The position numbers and the translations under genes were made by a program. From assembly GCF_018603905.1 (NCBI RefSeq), contig NZ_JAHFZZ010000020.1, positions 62,001 to 126,000 on the forward strand: DNA of 64,000 nucleotides, read 5' to 3'. Below, piece after piece: positions 1 through 9,004 of the stretch. Positions within the stretch are counted from its first letter, which is position 1, and every line of letters starts with the position of its first letter. This DNA is from Nonomuraea sp. NEAU-A123. GTDB lineage: Bacteria > Actinomycetota > Actinomycetes > Streptosporangiales > Streptosporangiaceae. The notes under the pieces are model-generated. The model made no database searches, was not told where the DNA came from, and was given only the letters and a program-made list of their open reading frames with translations.

Positions 1-1
1 G

Positions 2-409
2 GTCGGCGCCAAGTACGCGAAGCTGAAGGTGAGCATCGTCCGCTTCATGCCGACGGAGATCCGGATGTACGGCCCCGAGTCGTTCAGCGGCATCGTGGTC
101 GGCGACGCCGGCATCCCGCGGCCGCAAGTGCAGCAGCTCGCCACCCAGCAGGACAAGCGCTTCGGCAAGCTGAGCCAGGAGAACATCGCCCAGGCCGACG
201 CCGACGCCGTCTTCTACACCGCGTACGGCCAGGCGGCGGCCAAGAGCCAGGCGTCGGTCACCGGCGGCCCGCTCTGGAAGAACCTCGGGGCCGTCAAGTC
301 GGGCAACGCCCACAGCGTGGACGACGAGGTCTGGATGCTCGGCATCGGCGTCACCGCCGCGGGCGGAATCCTCGACGACCTGGACAAATACCTGGCCCCG
401 CTGGTCTGA
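2..409 (+). CDS. Iron-siderophore ABC transporter substrate-binding protein, C-terminal part
   Basis: The reading frame is open from the window edge, so the N-terminus (with any lipoprotein signal) lies outside. The visible 135 residues read as the C-terminal lobe of a FhuD/FepB-type periplasmic-binding protein. They include a loop with PTEIRMYGPESFSGIV, an 'RPQVQQLA' segment, then 'DADAVFYTAYGQ' and a final 'KNLGAVKSGNAHSV' stretch, which is the usual pattern where the protein lists its binding-cleft strands. Such proteins capture ferric siderophores outside the membrane and pass them to an ABC permease. The stop at 407-409 abuts the stop of the convergent hydrolase with no space for a separate terminator. 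Confidence 0.85.
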   Translation, partial: VGAKYAKLKVSIVRFMPTEIRMYGPESFSGIVVGDAGIPRPQVQQLATQQDKRFGKLSQENIAQADADAVFYTAYGQAAAKSQASVTGGPLWKNLGAVKSGNAHSVDDEVWMLGIGVTAAGGILDDLDKYLAPLV

Positions 410-1207
410 TCAGCCCCAGAAGCGGCGCAGGTGCGGCACGAGCTCACTCGCCCGCTCATCGGGGAAGAACAGCCGACCGCCCTCGATCTCCACGACCTCC
501 TTGACACCGGGGATCGTGTCGCGCAGCCAGTAGGCCCAGCTCACGTCGAAGAAGACGTCGCCGGTCCCCCACACCACCAGCGTCGGCACGGCCAGCACGG
601 TGAGCTGCGGCTCGATCGCGACCATGTCCTTGGCGTCGATCGAGGTCAGCAGCCGCTCGAAGGCGCGCGGCCCGCCGGGCTTGTCGAAGATCGGCCGCAG
701 GAAGTGGTCGACCAGGTCCGCCGCATCGTCGATGCGCTCGTAGCCGTCACCGAACGCCGTCTGGGCCAGCAGCTCCGGCTGATCCAGCACGACGGCGGTC
801 AGCGGCGCGAGCTCGCCCCGGGCCGCCAGCTCGACCGTGGGCTGGAACGACTCCGGCGGCGTGTTGGTGTGCACGTCGCAGTTGGTGAGCGTGAGCGAGC
901 GCAGCCGTTCCGGGTGCCGCACGGCGAAGACCTGCGCCACCGCGCCACCTGTGTCGTTGGCGACGAGATCGACCTGGTCCAACCCGAGCTCCGCGCAGAG
1001 CTCCTCCACCGCCTCGGCCAGCGCGGGGATCGAGAGATCCTCGCGCGGCGCGCTGCCGCCGTGCAGGGGCAGGTCGATCGCCACGCACCTGCGCTCGTCG
1101 CGCAGCTCGGCAATGACATTCCGCCACAGGTACGAACTGGTGCCGACGCCGTGCACGAACAGGGCGACCGGCCCCTCGCCGACGTCCACGTAGCTGATGC
1201 CGTCCAT
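410..1207 (-). CDS. Alpha/beta hydrolase, haloalkane-dehalogenase-like fold
   Basis: 265 residues. The oxyanion segment VHGVGTSS is at residues 18-25 and the nucleophile elbow 'VANDTGGAV' puts Asp85 in the nucleophile position, as in haloalkane dehalogenases and related C-C hydrolases. Oddly, the C-terminal motif that normally carries the catalytic His (GAGHFP-type) reads 'EGGRLFFPDE', with no His, so classical dehalogenase activity is doubtful. The ATG at 1205-1207 has a purine-rich AGGAGT-like site upstream. The gene is divergent from a TetR regulator across an 84-bp gap with two nested palindromes, so it is very probably the TetR target. The substrate is unknown. Confidence 0.8.
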   Translation of the reverse strand: MDGISYVDVGEGPVALFVHGVGTSSYLWRNVIAELRDERRCVAIDLPLHGGSAPREDLSIPALAEAVEELCAELGLDQVDLVANDTGGAVAQVFAVRHPERLRSLTLTNCDVHTNTPPESFQPTVELAARGELAPLTAVVLDQPELLAQTAFGDGYERIDDAADLVDHFLRPIFDKPGGPRAFERLLTSIDAKDMVAIEPQLTVLAVPTLVVWGTGDVFFDVSWAYWLRDTIPGVKEVVEIEGGRLFFPDERASELVPHLRRFWG

Positions 1208-1230
1208 GGCCTGACTCCTTCTTCCGGATT

Positions 1231-1279
1231 ACAAACCGACTGTCGGTCTACGAAATTACCGACTGACTGTCGGTTTGTC
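1231..1279. promoter_or_regulatory. TetR operator region with nested inverted repeats
   Basis: ACCGAC-T-GTCGGT at 1235-1247 and ACCGAC-TGACT-GTCGGT at 1258-1274 are two perfect inverted repeats. The outer arms ACAAACCGAC (1231-1240) and GTCGGTTTGT (1269-1278) also pair perfectly. The elements lie between the divergent hydrolase and TetR genes. A -10-like TATGGT at 1280-1285 sits 7 nt before the TetR ATG, so the TetR mRNA may be leaderless. Control of both genes by the encoded TetR protein is inferred. Confidence 0.75.
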
Positions 1280-1291
1280 TATGGTGGTGCC

Positions 1292-1861
1292 ATGAACCTC
1301 AAGGCGGAACGCGGCGCGGCCACTCGCGACCAGCTCCTCGCGATCGCCACGCGACTGTTCGCCGAGCACGGCTACGAGGGCACCTCGATCGAGGCGGTCC
1401 TCCAGGAGTCCGGCCTCAGCAGGGGCGCCCTCTACCACCACTACGCGGGCAAGGACGCCCTGTTCGAGGCGGTGCTGGAAGCGACGGAGGCGGCCATCGG
1501 CCGCGAGATCCTCAAGGCGGTCAGGGGCATCGACGACCCCGCCGAGGCCCTCCGGGCCGGCGCACTGGCCTGGATCAGGCTCGCGGGCGACCCCGTGATC
1601 CAGCGCATCGTGCTGATCGACGCGCCGTCGGTGCTGGGCTGGGAGCAGTGGCGGGCGTTGGAGGAGCGCTACTCGTTCGGCAGCCTGAAGATCGCCCTAC
1701 AGGCCACGGACGCGATCCCCGCAGACTTCCTGGACCTGCACGCCCACATGCTCCTCGCCGCCATCAACGAGAGCGCTCTGCTGGTCGCGAGAGGCGGCAA
1801 CCGAGAAACAGCGGAGGCAGCGGTGGAGGAATTCCTACGACGCCTCCTGCGACGCCCGTAG
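1292..1861 (+). CDS. TetR/AcrR family transcriptional regulator
   Basis: 189 residues, a normal TetR length. The N-terminal helix-turn-helix is clear: 'TRLFAEHGYEGTSIEAVL' followed by 'GLSRGALYHHYAGKDALF' (about residues 17-52). The C-terminal ligand-binding half resembles TetR_C domains with an 'IDAPSVLGWEQWR' segment. I chose the ATG at 1292 because the open frame upstream runs antisense through the hydrolase and the MNLKAERG start gives the standard spacing to the HTH. It is divergent from the alpha/beta hydrolase and flanked by matching palindromes, so autoregulation plus control of the hydrolase is the simplest model. Confidence 0.9.
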   Translation: MNLKAERGAATRDQLLAIATRLFAEHGYEGTSIEAVLQESGLSRGALYHHYAGKDALFEAVLEATEAAIGREILKAVRGIDDPAEALRAGALAWIRLAGDPVIQRIVLIDAPSVLGWEQWRALEERYSFGSLKIALQATDAIPADFLDLHAHMLLAAINESALLVARGGNRETAEAAVEEFLRRLLRRP

Positions 1862-1963
1862 AGAGCACGACGTCCGGCTCAATCCACGGACGGGGCCAAG
1901 AATGCGCACGTCACGGCGCCCAGCCCGCTCCACCGGAGGAGCGTGCCCCTGGACAGACGCCGA

Positions 1964-1994
1964 CTAGCACGGTGGGTGGGGCCCACCGTGCTAG
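1964..1994. terminator. Bidirectional terminator hairpin
   Basis: A perfect 13-bp stem, CTAGCACGGTGGG with CCCACCGTGCTAG, and a 5-nt loop TGGGG. It lies between the convergent TetR gene (ends 1861) and the sigma-factor gene (ends 2014). On the minus strand a T-rich tract precedes rather than follows the stem, so it is not a textbook intrinsic terminator, but its position between convergent genes supports the role. Confidence 0.7.
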
Positions 1995-2013
1995 CCGTAA
2001 AAGAAAATAGTTG

Positions 2014-2955
2014 TTATGCCGCCGCGGTGGCCATCTTGCGGAGGCGGGCCAGGGCATCGCGCTCGATGCGGCGGGCGCGGTCGCGACCGATGCCGTACCG
2101 CTCCCCCACCTCGGTGAGCGTGTGCTCGCGGCCGTCCACCAGTCCATACCGCCACCGCAGCATGTCCCGGGTGTCCACCTCGAGATCCGTCAGCCACTGG
2201 TCGAGCCGTTCGCGCTCCAGGATGTCGATCGCCTGCTGCTCCGGATCGGCCCAGGTCTCGTCGGCGATCATGTCGCCCAGCTCGGTCTCGTCCTCGTCGC
2301 CCACGCCGAGCTGCAGCGACACCGGGTCGGACGCCCAGCGCCGCAGCTCGCGGACCCGCTCGATCGGGAGCTCGAGGATCCCGGCGAGGTCGTCGTCCGT
2401 CGGCTCGACGTCGAACTCCGCCAGCATGTCCCTGCGCACCCGCATCAGCCTGGTCATCTGCTCACCCGCGTGCGTGGGCAGCCGCACCGGCCGCGCCTGC
2501 TCGTGGATGGCCCGGCCCACGGACTGCCTGATCCACCACGTGGCGTATGTCGAGAACTTGTACCCCCGCTTGTAGTCGAACTTCTCCACCGCGCGCACCA
2601 GGCCCAGGTTCCCCTCCTGGACCAGGTCGATCAGTGGCATGCCGCGCCCCGAATACTTGCGCGCCACCGCTACCACCAGGCGCAGGTTCGCCTGGATGAA
2701 CTCGTCTTTCGCCCGCCGGCCGGAGATCGCGACGCGCTCCAGCTCCTCATCGGCGGCGTCGCCGATGCGCGGCTCCGAGCCCCCGCTGTCGAGCAGCTGC
2801 TCGGCGAAGAGGCCCGCCTCGATGCGCTTGGCGAGCTCCACCTCTTCCTCCGCCGTGAGCAGCGGGACCCGCCCGATTTCCGCCAGGTAGGTCCCCAGCA
2901 GATCGCGATCAGCGACGTGCTGCTCCTGCGTGCGACTCCCCGTAGGCCTTGCCAT
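2014..2955 (-). CDS. Sigma-70 family RNA polymerase sigma factor (RpoD/SigA type, group 2)
   Basis: 313 residues. Region 1.2 is 'DLLGTYLAEIGRVPLLTAEE'. Region 2 carries the core-binding and -10 melting motifs 'NLRLVVAVARKY', 'DLVQEGNLGLVRAVEKFDY' and 'FSTYATWWIRQSV'. Region 3 follows, and region 4.2 ends with 'LTEVGERYGIGRDRARRI'. There is no long acidic region 1.1, so it is an alternative, HrdB/SigB-like group 2 factor and not the housekeeping one. Region 4.2 departs from the usual VTRERIRQIE recognition helix (Gln replaced by Arg), hinting at an altered -35 preference. I chose the ATG at 2955 because GAGGTG lies about 9 nt upstream; a longer start at 3015 is possible. Confidence 0.9.
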   Translation of the reverse strand: MARPTGSRTQEQHVADRDLLGTYLAEIGRVPLLTAEEEVELAKRIEAGLFAEQLLDSGGSEPRIGDAADEELERVAISGRRAKDEFIQANLRLVVAVARKYSGRGMPLIDLVQEGNLGLVRAVEKFDYKRGYKFSTYATWWIRQSVGRAIHEQARPVRLPTHAGEQMTRLMRVRRDMLAEFDVEPTDDDLAGILELPIERVRELRRWASDPVSLQLGVGDEDETELGDMIADETWADPEQQAIDILERERLDQWLTDLEVDTRDMLRWRYGLVDGREHTLTEVGERYGIGRDRARRIERDALARLRKMATAAA

Positions 2956-3061
2956 CCCCAGGCACCTCGTTCCGCAGCTGCGTTCTATATCCGGCCAACG
3001 TCCGGCCAGATGCAAAGATTCCCTAAAGAGCTACGACCAGGGGACGGTTCTGGATGTCCTC

Positions 3062-4225
3062 CTAAAGGAGGAGACCGCCGAGAAACACCTGGTGAACAAG
3101 GGGAACACCGGGTCGATAGGCCAGATGTACGTAAGAAGGGGCGTCCAGCACGACGAGGTCCGCGCGGGCTCCCGGCCGCAGCCATCCTACGTCCGTACGC
3201 CGCAGCGCGCGGGCCCCACCGCGCGTCGCGGCCCTGACCGCCTCCAGCGGCGTCATGCCCATCTCCCGTACGGCCAGCGCCACGCAGAACGCCATCGACG
3301 AGGTGTACGACGACCCGGGATTGCAGTCGGTGGCCAGCGCGACGACCACCCCCGCGTCGAGCAGCCGCCTGGCGTCGGGGTAGGGCGACCGGGTGGAGAA
3401 CTCGGCCCCTGGCAGCAGCGTCGCGACGGTACCCGACGCGCCATGTGGGGCGGAGGCGGCGAGTGCGTCGATGTCGGCATCGGTCAGGTGGGTGCAGTGG
3501 TCGGCGGAGGCGGCGCCCAGCTCGCAGGCGATCTGCACGCCCGGCCCCTCACCGAGCTGGTTGGCGTGCACCCGGGCCTGCAGCCCGGCCTTGATCCCGG
3601 CCTCCAGCACCGCTCTGGTCTGGTCGCCGTCGAAGGCGCCGCGCTCGCAGAAGGCGTCCACCCACTTGGCGTACGGCGCGCACGCCCGCAGCATCTCGCC
3701 CGTGACGAGCCGCACGTAGTCGTCGGCCTCCATGCCCGAGGGCACCACGTGCGCCCCGAGGTAGGTGGTCTCGTCGGTCAGCCCGGTGGCGATCTCCAGC
3801 GAGCGCCGTTCGTCCTCCACGGTCAGCCCGTAACCGCTCTTGATCTCCACGGTCGTGGTGCCCTGCGCCCGCATCTCGGCGACCAGGGCGGCGGCGCGCG
3901 TCGCCAGCTCCGCGTCGGAGGCCGCCCGAGTGGCGGCGACCGTGGTCCTGATGCCGCCACCGGTGTAGGGCACGCCGGACATGCGCGCCTGGAACTCGGC
4001 CGTCCGGTCACCGGCGAACACCAGGTGCGCGTGGCTGTCCACGAACCCCGGGAGCACGGCCCGGCCCCGGACGTCCACCCGCTCGTCGGCGTCCGGCGCC
4101 CGCCCCGCCGGGCCCACCCAGGCGACCAGGCCGTCCTCGGCGACCAGCGCCGCGTCCTCGATCTCCTCGCGCTCCGGATCCCCGGTGTAGAGCAGCTTGA
4201 TCCCGTCGAACAGCACAGTGGTCAT
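3062..4225 (-). CDS. hutI: Imidazolonepropionase
   Basis: 387 residues, amidohydrolase superfamily. The metal ligands H65 and H67 are in 'FVDSHAHLVFAGDRTAEF', and the HutI signatures 'GTTTVEIKSGYGL', 'HANQLGE' and 'ATDCNPGSS' are present. It hydrolyses 4-imidazolone-5-propanoate to N-formimino-L-glutamate, the third step of histidine degradation. Its ATG overlaps the stop of hutF by four bases (ATGA), so it is translationally coupled. It is the last gene of the M20 amidohydrolase-hutF-hutI operon. Confidence 0.96.
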   Translation of the reverse strand: MTTVLFDGIKLLYTGDPEREEIEDAALVAEDGLVAWVGPAGRAPDADERVDVRGRAVLPGFVDSHAHLVFAGDRTAEFQARMSGVPYTGGGIRTTVAATRAASDAELATRAAALVAEMRAQGTTTVEIKSGYGLTVEDERRSLEIATGLTDETTYLGAHVVPSGMEADDYVRLVTGEMLRACAPYAKWVDAFCERGAFDGDQTRAVLEAGIKAGLQARVHANQLGEGPGVQIACELGAASADHCTHLTDADIDALAASAPHGASGTVATLLPGAEFSTRSPYPDARRLLDAGVVVALATDCNPGSSYTSSMAFCVALAVREMGMTPLEAVRAATRGGARALRRTDVGWLRPGARADLVVLDAPSYVHLAYRPGVPLVHQVFLGGLLL

Positions 4226-5580
4226 CGGACCCGTCCAATCGCCTCGATCAGCATGGCGCCCACGTCACCCAGCGTGTGCCGTCCCTCCGACACGACGCGC
4301 CGGCCACCTGAGACGACCGAGTGCACGTCGGCCGCCGTCGCCGCGAACACCACCGCCTCCAGCCCGCTGGTGCCCGCCGTCCGGACCGAGTCGAGGCGTA
4401 CCGAGACCAGGTCGGCCCACGCGCCCGGCACGAGCAGCCCGGCGTCGGGGAAGCCCAGCGAGGTGTGGCCCGCGCCGGCGGCGGCGGTCAGGAGCTCGGC
4501 GGCCCGCCAGTGGCCGCGTTCGCCGGTGGCCAGCCGTTCGTCCAGCTCGACCGCGCGGGCCTCCTCGAACAGGTCGATGACGGCATGGCTGTCGGAGCCG
4601 AGCGTGATCGGCGCGCCGTGGTCGAACAGCGTCCTGGCGGGCCCGATGCCGTCGGCGAGGTCGCGTTCGGTGGTGGGGCACATGCAGATGTGCGTGCCCG
4701 ACTGGGCGAGCAGCTCGATGTCGACGTCGCTCAGGTGGGTGGCGTGCACGGCGGTGGACCGCGGCCCGAGCACGCCCCGCTCGTGCAGCACCTGCACCGG
4801 GCTGGCCGCGTACATCTCCACGCACGCGGCGTTCTCCGCCCGCTGCTCGGAGACGTGCGCGTGCAGCGGCGCGGCATGGTGGTGGGAGAACTCGGCGATC
4901 ACCGGCATCTGCTCCGGCGGCACGGCCCGCACCGAGTGGACGGCCGCGCCGATCTCCACGTCGTGCTGCCCCTCGTAGGCGGCGGCCAGGTCGCCGGCCC
5001 GGCTCGCCCATCGGTCGGCGTCGCCGTCCCCGAAGCGCACCTGCGTCCCCGCCAGGTGCGTGCCGCCACCTGCGCCGCCGCCGGCCGCCGTGCCCATGCC
5101 GATGCCGCCCATCAGGTAGCAGGTGTCGAGCAGCGCGATGCGCAGGCCCGCCTCGCGGGCGGCCTGGATGAGCGCGTGGCCCATCGCGTTCGCGTCCTCG
5201 TACGGCCGTCCGTCCGGCGCGTGGTGCAGGTAGTGGAACTCGCCCACACAGGTGATCCCGGCCAGCGCCATCTCCGCGTAGGCGGCCCTGGCCAGCGCCA
5301 GGTAGCTGTCGGGGTCGAGCGCCGCCGCCACCTCGTACATCCGGTCGCGCCACGTCCAGAAGTCGCCCGCGCCCGCCTGCGTGGCCCCGCGCAGCGCCCG
5401 GTGGAAGGCGTGGGAGTGGGCGTTGGCCAGGCCGGGGATCGTCAGGCCCGCCAGGCGTTCGGCGCCGCCCGGCTCCCCTTGGGTCACGCCGGCGATGCGG
5501 GTCCCGTCGACCTCGACGAGCACGCTTTCGACGACGCCGTCGGGCAGCCAGGCGTGTTCGCACCAGTAGGTCACCGACAC
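4222..5580 (-). CDS. hutF: Formimidoylglutamate deiminase
   Basis: 452 residues, amidohydrolase/deaminase family. The metal site is 'GLANAHSHAFHRALRG'; 'CVGEFHYLHH', 'HAHVSEQ' and 'TLGSDSHAVID' supply the other ligands. It converts N-formimino-L-glutamate to N-formyl-L-glutamate and ammonia, the five-step branch of histidine degradation used by pseudomonads and many actinomycetes. It overlaps the upstream M20 gene by 10 bp and hutI by 4 bp. Its presence, with no HutG formiminoglutamase in view, indicates the formylglutamate route. Confidence 0.94.
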   Translation of the reverse strand: MSVTYWCEHAWLPDGVVESVLVEVDGTRIAGVTQGEPGGAERLAGLTIPGLANAHSHAFHRALRGATQAGAGDFWTWRDRMYEVAAALDPDSYLALARAAYAEMALAGITCVGEFHYLHHAPDGRPYEDANAMGHALIQAAREAGLRIALLDTCYLMGGIGMGTAAGGGAGGGTHLAGTQVRFGDGDADRWASRAGDLAAAYEGQHDVEIGAAVHSVRAVPPEQMPVIAEFSHHHAAPLHAHVSEQRAENAACVEMYAASPVQVLHERGVLGPRSTAVHATHLSDVDIELLAQSGTHICMCPTTERDLADGIGPARTLFDHGAPITLGSDSHAVIDLFEEARAVELDERLATGERGHWRAAELLTAAAGAGHTSLGFPDAGLLVPGAWADLVSVRLDSVRTAGTSGLEAVVFAATAADVHSVVSGGRRVVSEGRHTLGDVGAMLIEAIGRVR

Positions 5581-6743
5581 AGGTCCTCCAGAACGTTCGC
5601 GAGGGCGATGACTCCCGCTTCGCAGTCTGCCTGCTCGGCGTGCTCATCCGGGGAGTGGGACACGCCGGTGGGATTGCGTACGAAGAGCATGGCGCTCGGC
5701 ACGCCGGCCGAGGCGAGGATCCCCGCGTCATGCCCGGCCCCGGTCGGCAGGACCGGCGCGGCGGTGTTCCCACCCGCGACGGCCGCCAGCCGGTCCCTGA
5801 GCGCGGCGTCGAAGTCGACGACCGGTGTCCACGACTCCTCGCTCACCTCAGCGCGCCCGACGGATTCGGTGAGCTCCGCCACCAGGGCGCGCACGTCCCG
5901 TTCGTCCGGGCCGCGCGCGTCGAGCCAGGCCGACACCAGGCCGGGCACAGCGTTGGCGTTGCCCGGCGAGACCCGTACCTTCCCGACGGTCGCCACGGCG
6001 TCGTGCCGGGCCGCGGTCTCGCGGGCGGCGAGCACCATGCGCGCGAACGGCAGCATCGGGTCGTCCCGGTCGGCCAGCCGGGTGGTGCCCGCGTGGTTGG
6101 CCTGGCCGCGGAAGTCGAACCGCCACCGCCCGTGCGGCCAGATCGCGCTCGCCACGCCCACCGGCCGTTCCAGGTCGGCGAGCGCGCGGCCCTGCTCCAC
6201 GTGGAGCTCGATGAAGGTGGCGATGTGGCCGAGCGTCTCGTCGTCCCGCCCGACCCGCCGCGGCTCGCGGCCCGCCCGGGCCAGCACGTCGGCCAGCGTC
6301 TCGCCCGCGTCGTCGACCAGCCCGAGCGCGCGTGCGGGCGCCAGGACCCCGGTCAGCAGCCGCGAGCCCATGCACGGCACGCCGAACCTGGCGCCCTCCT
6401 CGTCGGTGAAGCAGGCGACGCCCAACGGCCGCCCAGGCGTGAAATCGCGATTTTTCAGGACGTCCAGCGCGGCGAAGGCCGACACCACCCCGAGCGGCCC
6501 GTCGAACGCGCCGCCCTGGCGTACCGAGTCCAGGTGGCTGCCCGTGACCACGCCCGGTGCCACGGACGGATCGCCCCACCAGGCCCAGAGATTGCCGTTG
6601 CGATCTTCGCGCGTGTCGAGCCCCCGTCTGGCGGCCTCGCCCGCGAACCACTCCCGCAGCAGCAGGTCGGAATCCGACCAGGCGTCCCTGATGTAGCCGT
6701 TCGTCGAAGGATCACGTCCGATGTGCGCGAGTTCCTCAAGCAT
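5571..6743 (-). CDS. M20-family amidohydrolase (allantoate amidohydrolase-like) of the hut operon
   Basis: 390 residues of the AllC/N-carbamoyl amino-acid hydrolase family. Metal-site motifs are 'TGSHLDSVRQGGAFDGPLG', 'FTDEEGARFG', 'ELHVEQG' and 'GAGHDA'. In actinomycete hut operons this family member sits where an N-formylglutamate amidohydrolase is needed, so deformylation of HutF's product is the likely role; annotation as allantoate amidohydrolase would rest on family only. It is the first gene of the operon. The ATG at 6743 has no Shine-Dalgarno sequence, and a TACAGT -10-like box lies 7 nt upstream, so the transcript may begin at the start codon. Confidence 0.82.
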   Translation of the reverse strand: MLEELAHIGRDPSTNGYIRDAWSDSDLLLREWFAGEAARRGLDTREDRNGNLWAWWGDPSVAPGVVTGSHLDSVRQGGAFDGPLGVVSAFAALDVLKNRDFTPGRPLGVACFTDEEGARFGVPCMGSRLLTGVLAPARALGLVDDAGETLADVLARAGREPRRVGRDDETLGHIATFIELHVEQGRALADLERPVGVASAIWPHGRWRFDFRGQANHAGTTRLADRDDPMLPFARMVLAARETAARHDAVATVGKVRVSPGNANAVPGLVSAWLDARGPDERDVRALVAELTESVGRAEVSEESWTPVVDFDAALRDRLAAVAGGNTAAPVLPTGAGHDAGILASAGVPSAMLFVRNPTGVSHSPDEHAEQADCEAGVIALANVLEDLCR

Positions 6744-6749
6744 GAGGCC

Positions 6750-6772
6750 ACTGTAGTGAATGAATCCATTCA
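6750..6772 (-). promoter_or_regulatory. hut operator and -10 box of the hutF-hutI operon
   Basis: On the minus strand TGAATGGATTCATTCA (6757-6772) is an inverted repeat: TGAATG and CATTCA arms, 4-nt spacer. It is followed by TACAGT (6750-6755), a -10-like box 7 nt before the ATG. The same pattern TGAAT-N3-TTCATTCA occurs before hutU (12240-12255). The element also overlaps the stop codon of the upstream SDR gene. A repressor bound here would sit just upstream of the -10; the RpiR-type protein encoded behind hutU is the best candidate. Confidence 0.72.
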
Positions 6773-7456
6773 GTTGACCGGGCCGGCGCTGGGCCGCAGC
6801 GTGAGCTCGGTCAGGTGGGCGTCGGGTCCGGCGTTGAGGGCGGCCAGCACCGCACGGGCCACGGACTCAGGCGTGAGGTACTTGTCCGGCTCGAACTCAC
6901 CGCCCTCGTGCGCGCGGACGCCCCGCTGCATGTCGGTGGCCACCCGGCCCGGGTAGACGGTCGTCACCTTGAGGTCCGTCTCCTCCTGGCGCAGCGCGTC
7001 GGCGAAGGCCCGCAGCGCGAACTTGCTCGCCGCGTAGGCGCCCCAGCCGGGGTTCGCCCGGAGCCCGGCGCCGGAGTTGACGCAGACCACGTGGCCACCG
7101 GCCCGCCTGAGCGCGGGCAGGAGCAGCCGGGTGAGCTCGGCGACGGCGATCACGTTGAGCTCCATCACCTTGCGCCACGCGTCGGGGGTGAGCTCGGCGA
7201 TCCTGCCGAGCGGGCTGACCCCCGCGCTGTGCACGAGCACGTCGAGCCGCTCGACGCCCGCCACGTCGGCCTCGGTGACCTCGGTCAGCTCCACCGGCCA
7301 CGCCCTCGCGTCGGGCAACTCGGCCGCCAGGGCGGCGAGCGCGTCGCCGTCACGGCCGCCGAGTATGACGTGGTGCGTGGGCCCCAGCGCCCTGGCGATC
7401 GCCTCGCCGATACCACGAGATGCGCCGGTGACCAGCGCAGTCGGTCGTTCAGTCAT
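6770..7456 (-). CDS. Short-chain dehydrogenase/reductase (SDR)
   Basis: 228 residues. The Rossmann motif 'VTGASRGIGEA' is near residue 8, 'VHSAGVSPLGR' matches the NAG-type motif, and the catalytic 'WGAYAASKFAL' gives Tyr and Lys. It is a classical short SDR using NAD(P)H; the substrate cannot be read from sequence. I used the ATG at 7456, since longer starts would run into the PadR operator. It is divergent from padR with only 53 bp between the starts and shares the 18-bp palindrome, so it is probably a second PadR target. Its stop codon lies inside the hut operator. Confidence 0.88.
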   Translation of the reverse strand: MTERPTALVTGASRGIGEAIARALGPTHHVILGGRDGDALAALAAELPDARAWPVELTEVTEADVAGVERLDVLVHSAGVSPLGRIAELTPDAWRKVMELNVIAVAELTRLLLPALRRAGGHVVCVNSGAGLRANPGWGAYAASKFALRAFADALRQEETDLKVTTVYPGRVATDMQRGVRAHEGGEFEPDKYLTPESVARAVLAALNAGPDAHLTELTLRPSAGPVN

Positions 7457-7474
7457 GCGCTTCAGCTTATGACC

Positions 7475-7502
7475 TTGACAGGTATTCAAATTTGAATACA
7501 AA
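7475..7502 (+). promoter_or_regulatory. padR promoter with central 18-bp palindromic operator
   Basis: TTGACA (7475-7480) is a perfect -35 hexamer. TACAAA (7497-7502) at 16 bp spacing is a fair -10. Between and over them lies the perfect 18-bp palindrome GTATTCAAATTTGAATAC (7482-7499), as expected for a PadR operator. The predicted transcription start, about 7 nt past the -10, coincides with the padR ATG at 7510, implying a leaderless mRNA. The divergent SDR promoter must overlap the same palindrome. Confidence 0.75.
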
Positions 7503-7509
7503 CTTGAGC

Positions 7510-8040
7510 ATGTCTTCGACTCGTGTACTCATCCTCGGCTGCCTGCTCGATCAGCCGCGCAACGGATATCAGGTCCGTCGGCTGCTGGAGGTGATGGGTG
7601 CGGACCAATGGGCCAACCTGGCGTTCGGCTCGATCTACCACGGGCTGGGCAAGATGGCCGAGGAGGGCCTGCTCGAGGTGATCGAGAGCGGTAAAGGCGG
7701 CAAGACGGTCTACGAGATCACCGAGGTGGGCCGCCTGGAGTTCCGTCGGCTGCTGCTGCAGAACTGGTACGACGTCAAACCGATCGTGGACCCCTTCCAG
7801 GTCGCGCTCACGTTCATGGACCTCCTGACCAAACAGGAGATCCTCGACTCGCTCCACGGCCGGATCCGCCAGCTCAAGATGTCCATCGAGGCGGTGGAGA
7901 GCGCCTACGGCGTCAAGCAGCGCTACGGCGCCCCCCGCCACGTGGACGAGAACCTCCGCCTGAGCACGGGCATGCTCGCCGCCCAGCTCGCCTGGGCCGA
8001 GCAAGCGGTCACCAGGGTCGAAGCTGACGAAATCCCCTGA
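7510..8040 (+). CDS. PadR family transcriptional regulator
   Basis: 176 residues. The N-terminal winged helix reads 'LILGCLLDQPRNGYQVRRLL', then 'FGSIYHGLGKMAEEGLLEVI' and the wing 'GKGGKTVYEITEVGR', all PadR hallmarks. A C-terminal helical Vir_C-like dimerisation domain follows. An in-frame TTG at 7492 was rejected because it lies inside the operator palindrome. It is followed after 10 bp by a drug-type ABC exporter, which it most likely represses until the pump's substrate binds. Confidence 0.9.
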   Translation: MSSTRVLILGCLLDQPRNGYQVRRLLEVMGADQWANLAFGSIYHGLGKMAEEGLLEVIESGKGGKTVYEITEVGRLEFRRLLLQNWYDVKPIVDPFQVALTFMDLLTKQEILDSLHGRIRQLKMSIEAVESAYGVKQRYGAPRHVDENLRLSTGMLAAQLAWAEQAVTRVEADEIP

Positions 8041-8050
8041 GGAGCCCCAC

Positions 8051-9000
<950 letters not shown>

Positions 9001-9004
<4 letters not shown>

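Noticed and set aside
431..1291. Long + strand frame extending upstream of the TetR gene, antisense to the hydrolase
   Set aside because: It is Arg/His/Gly/Gln-rich shadow sequence with no ribosome site; the TetR family start fits ATG 1292.
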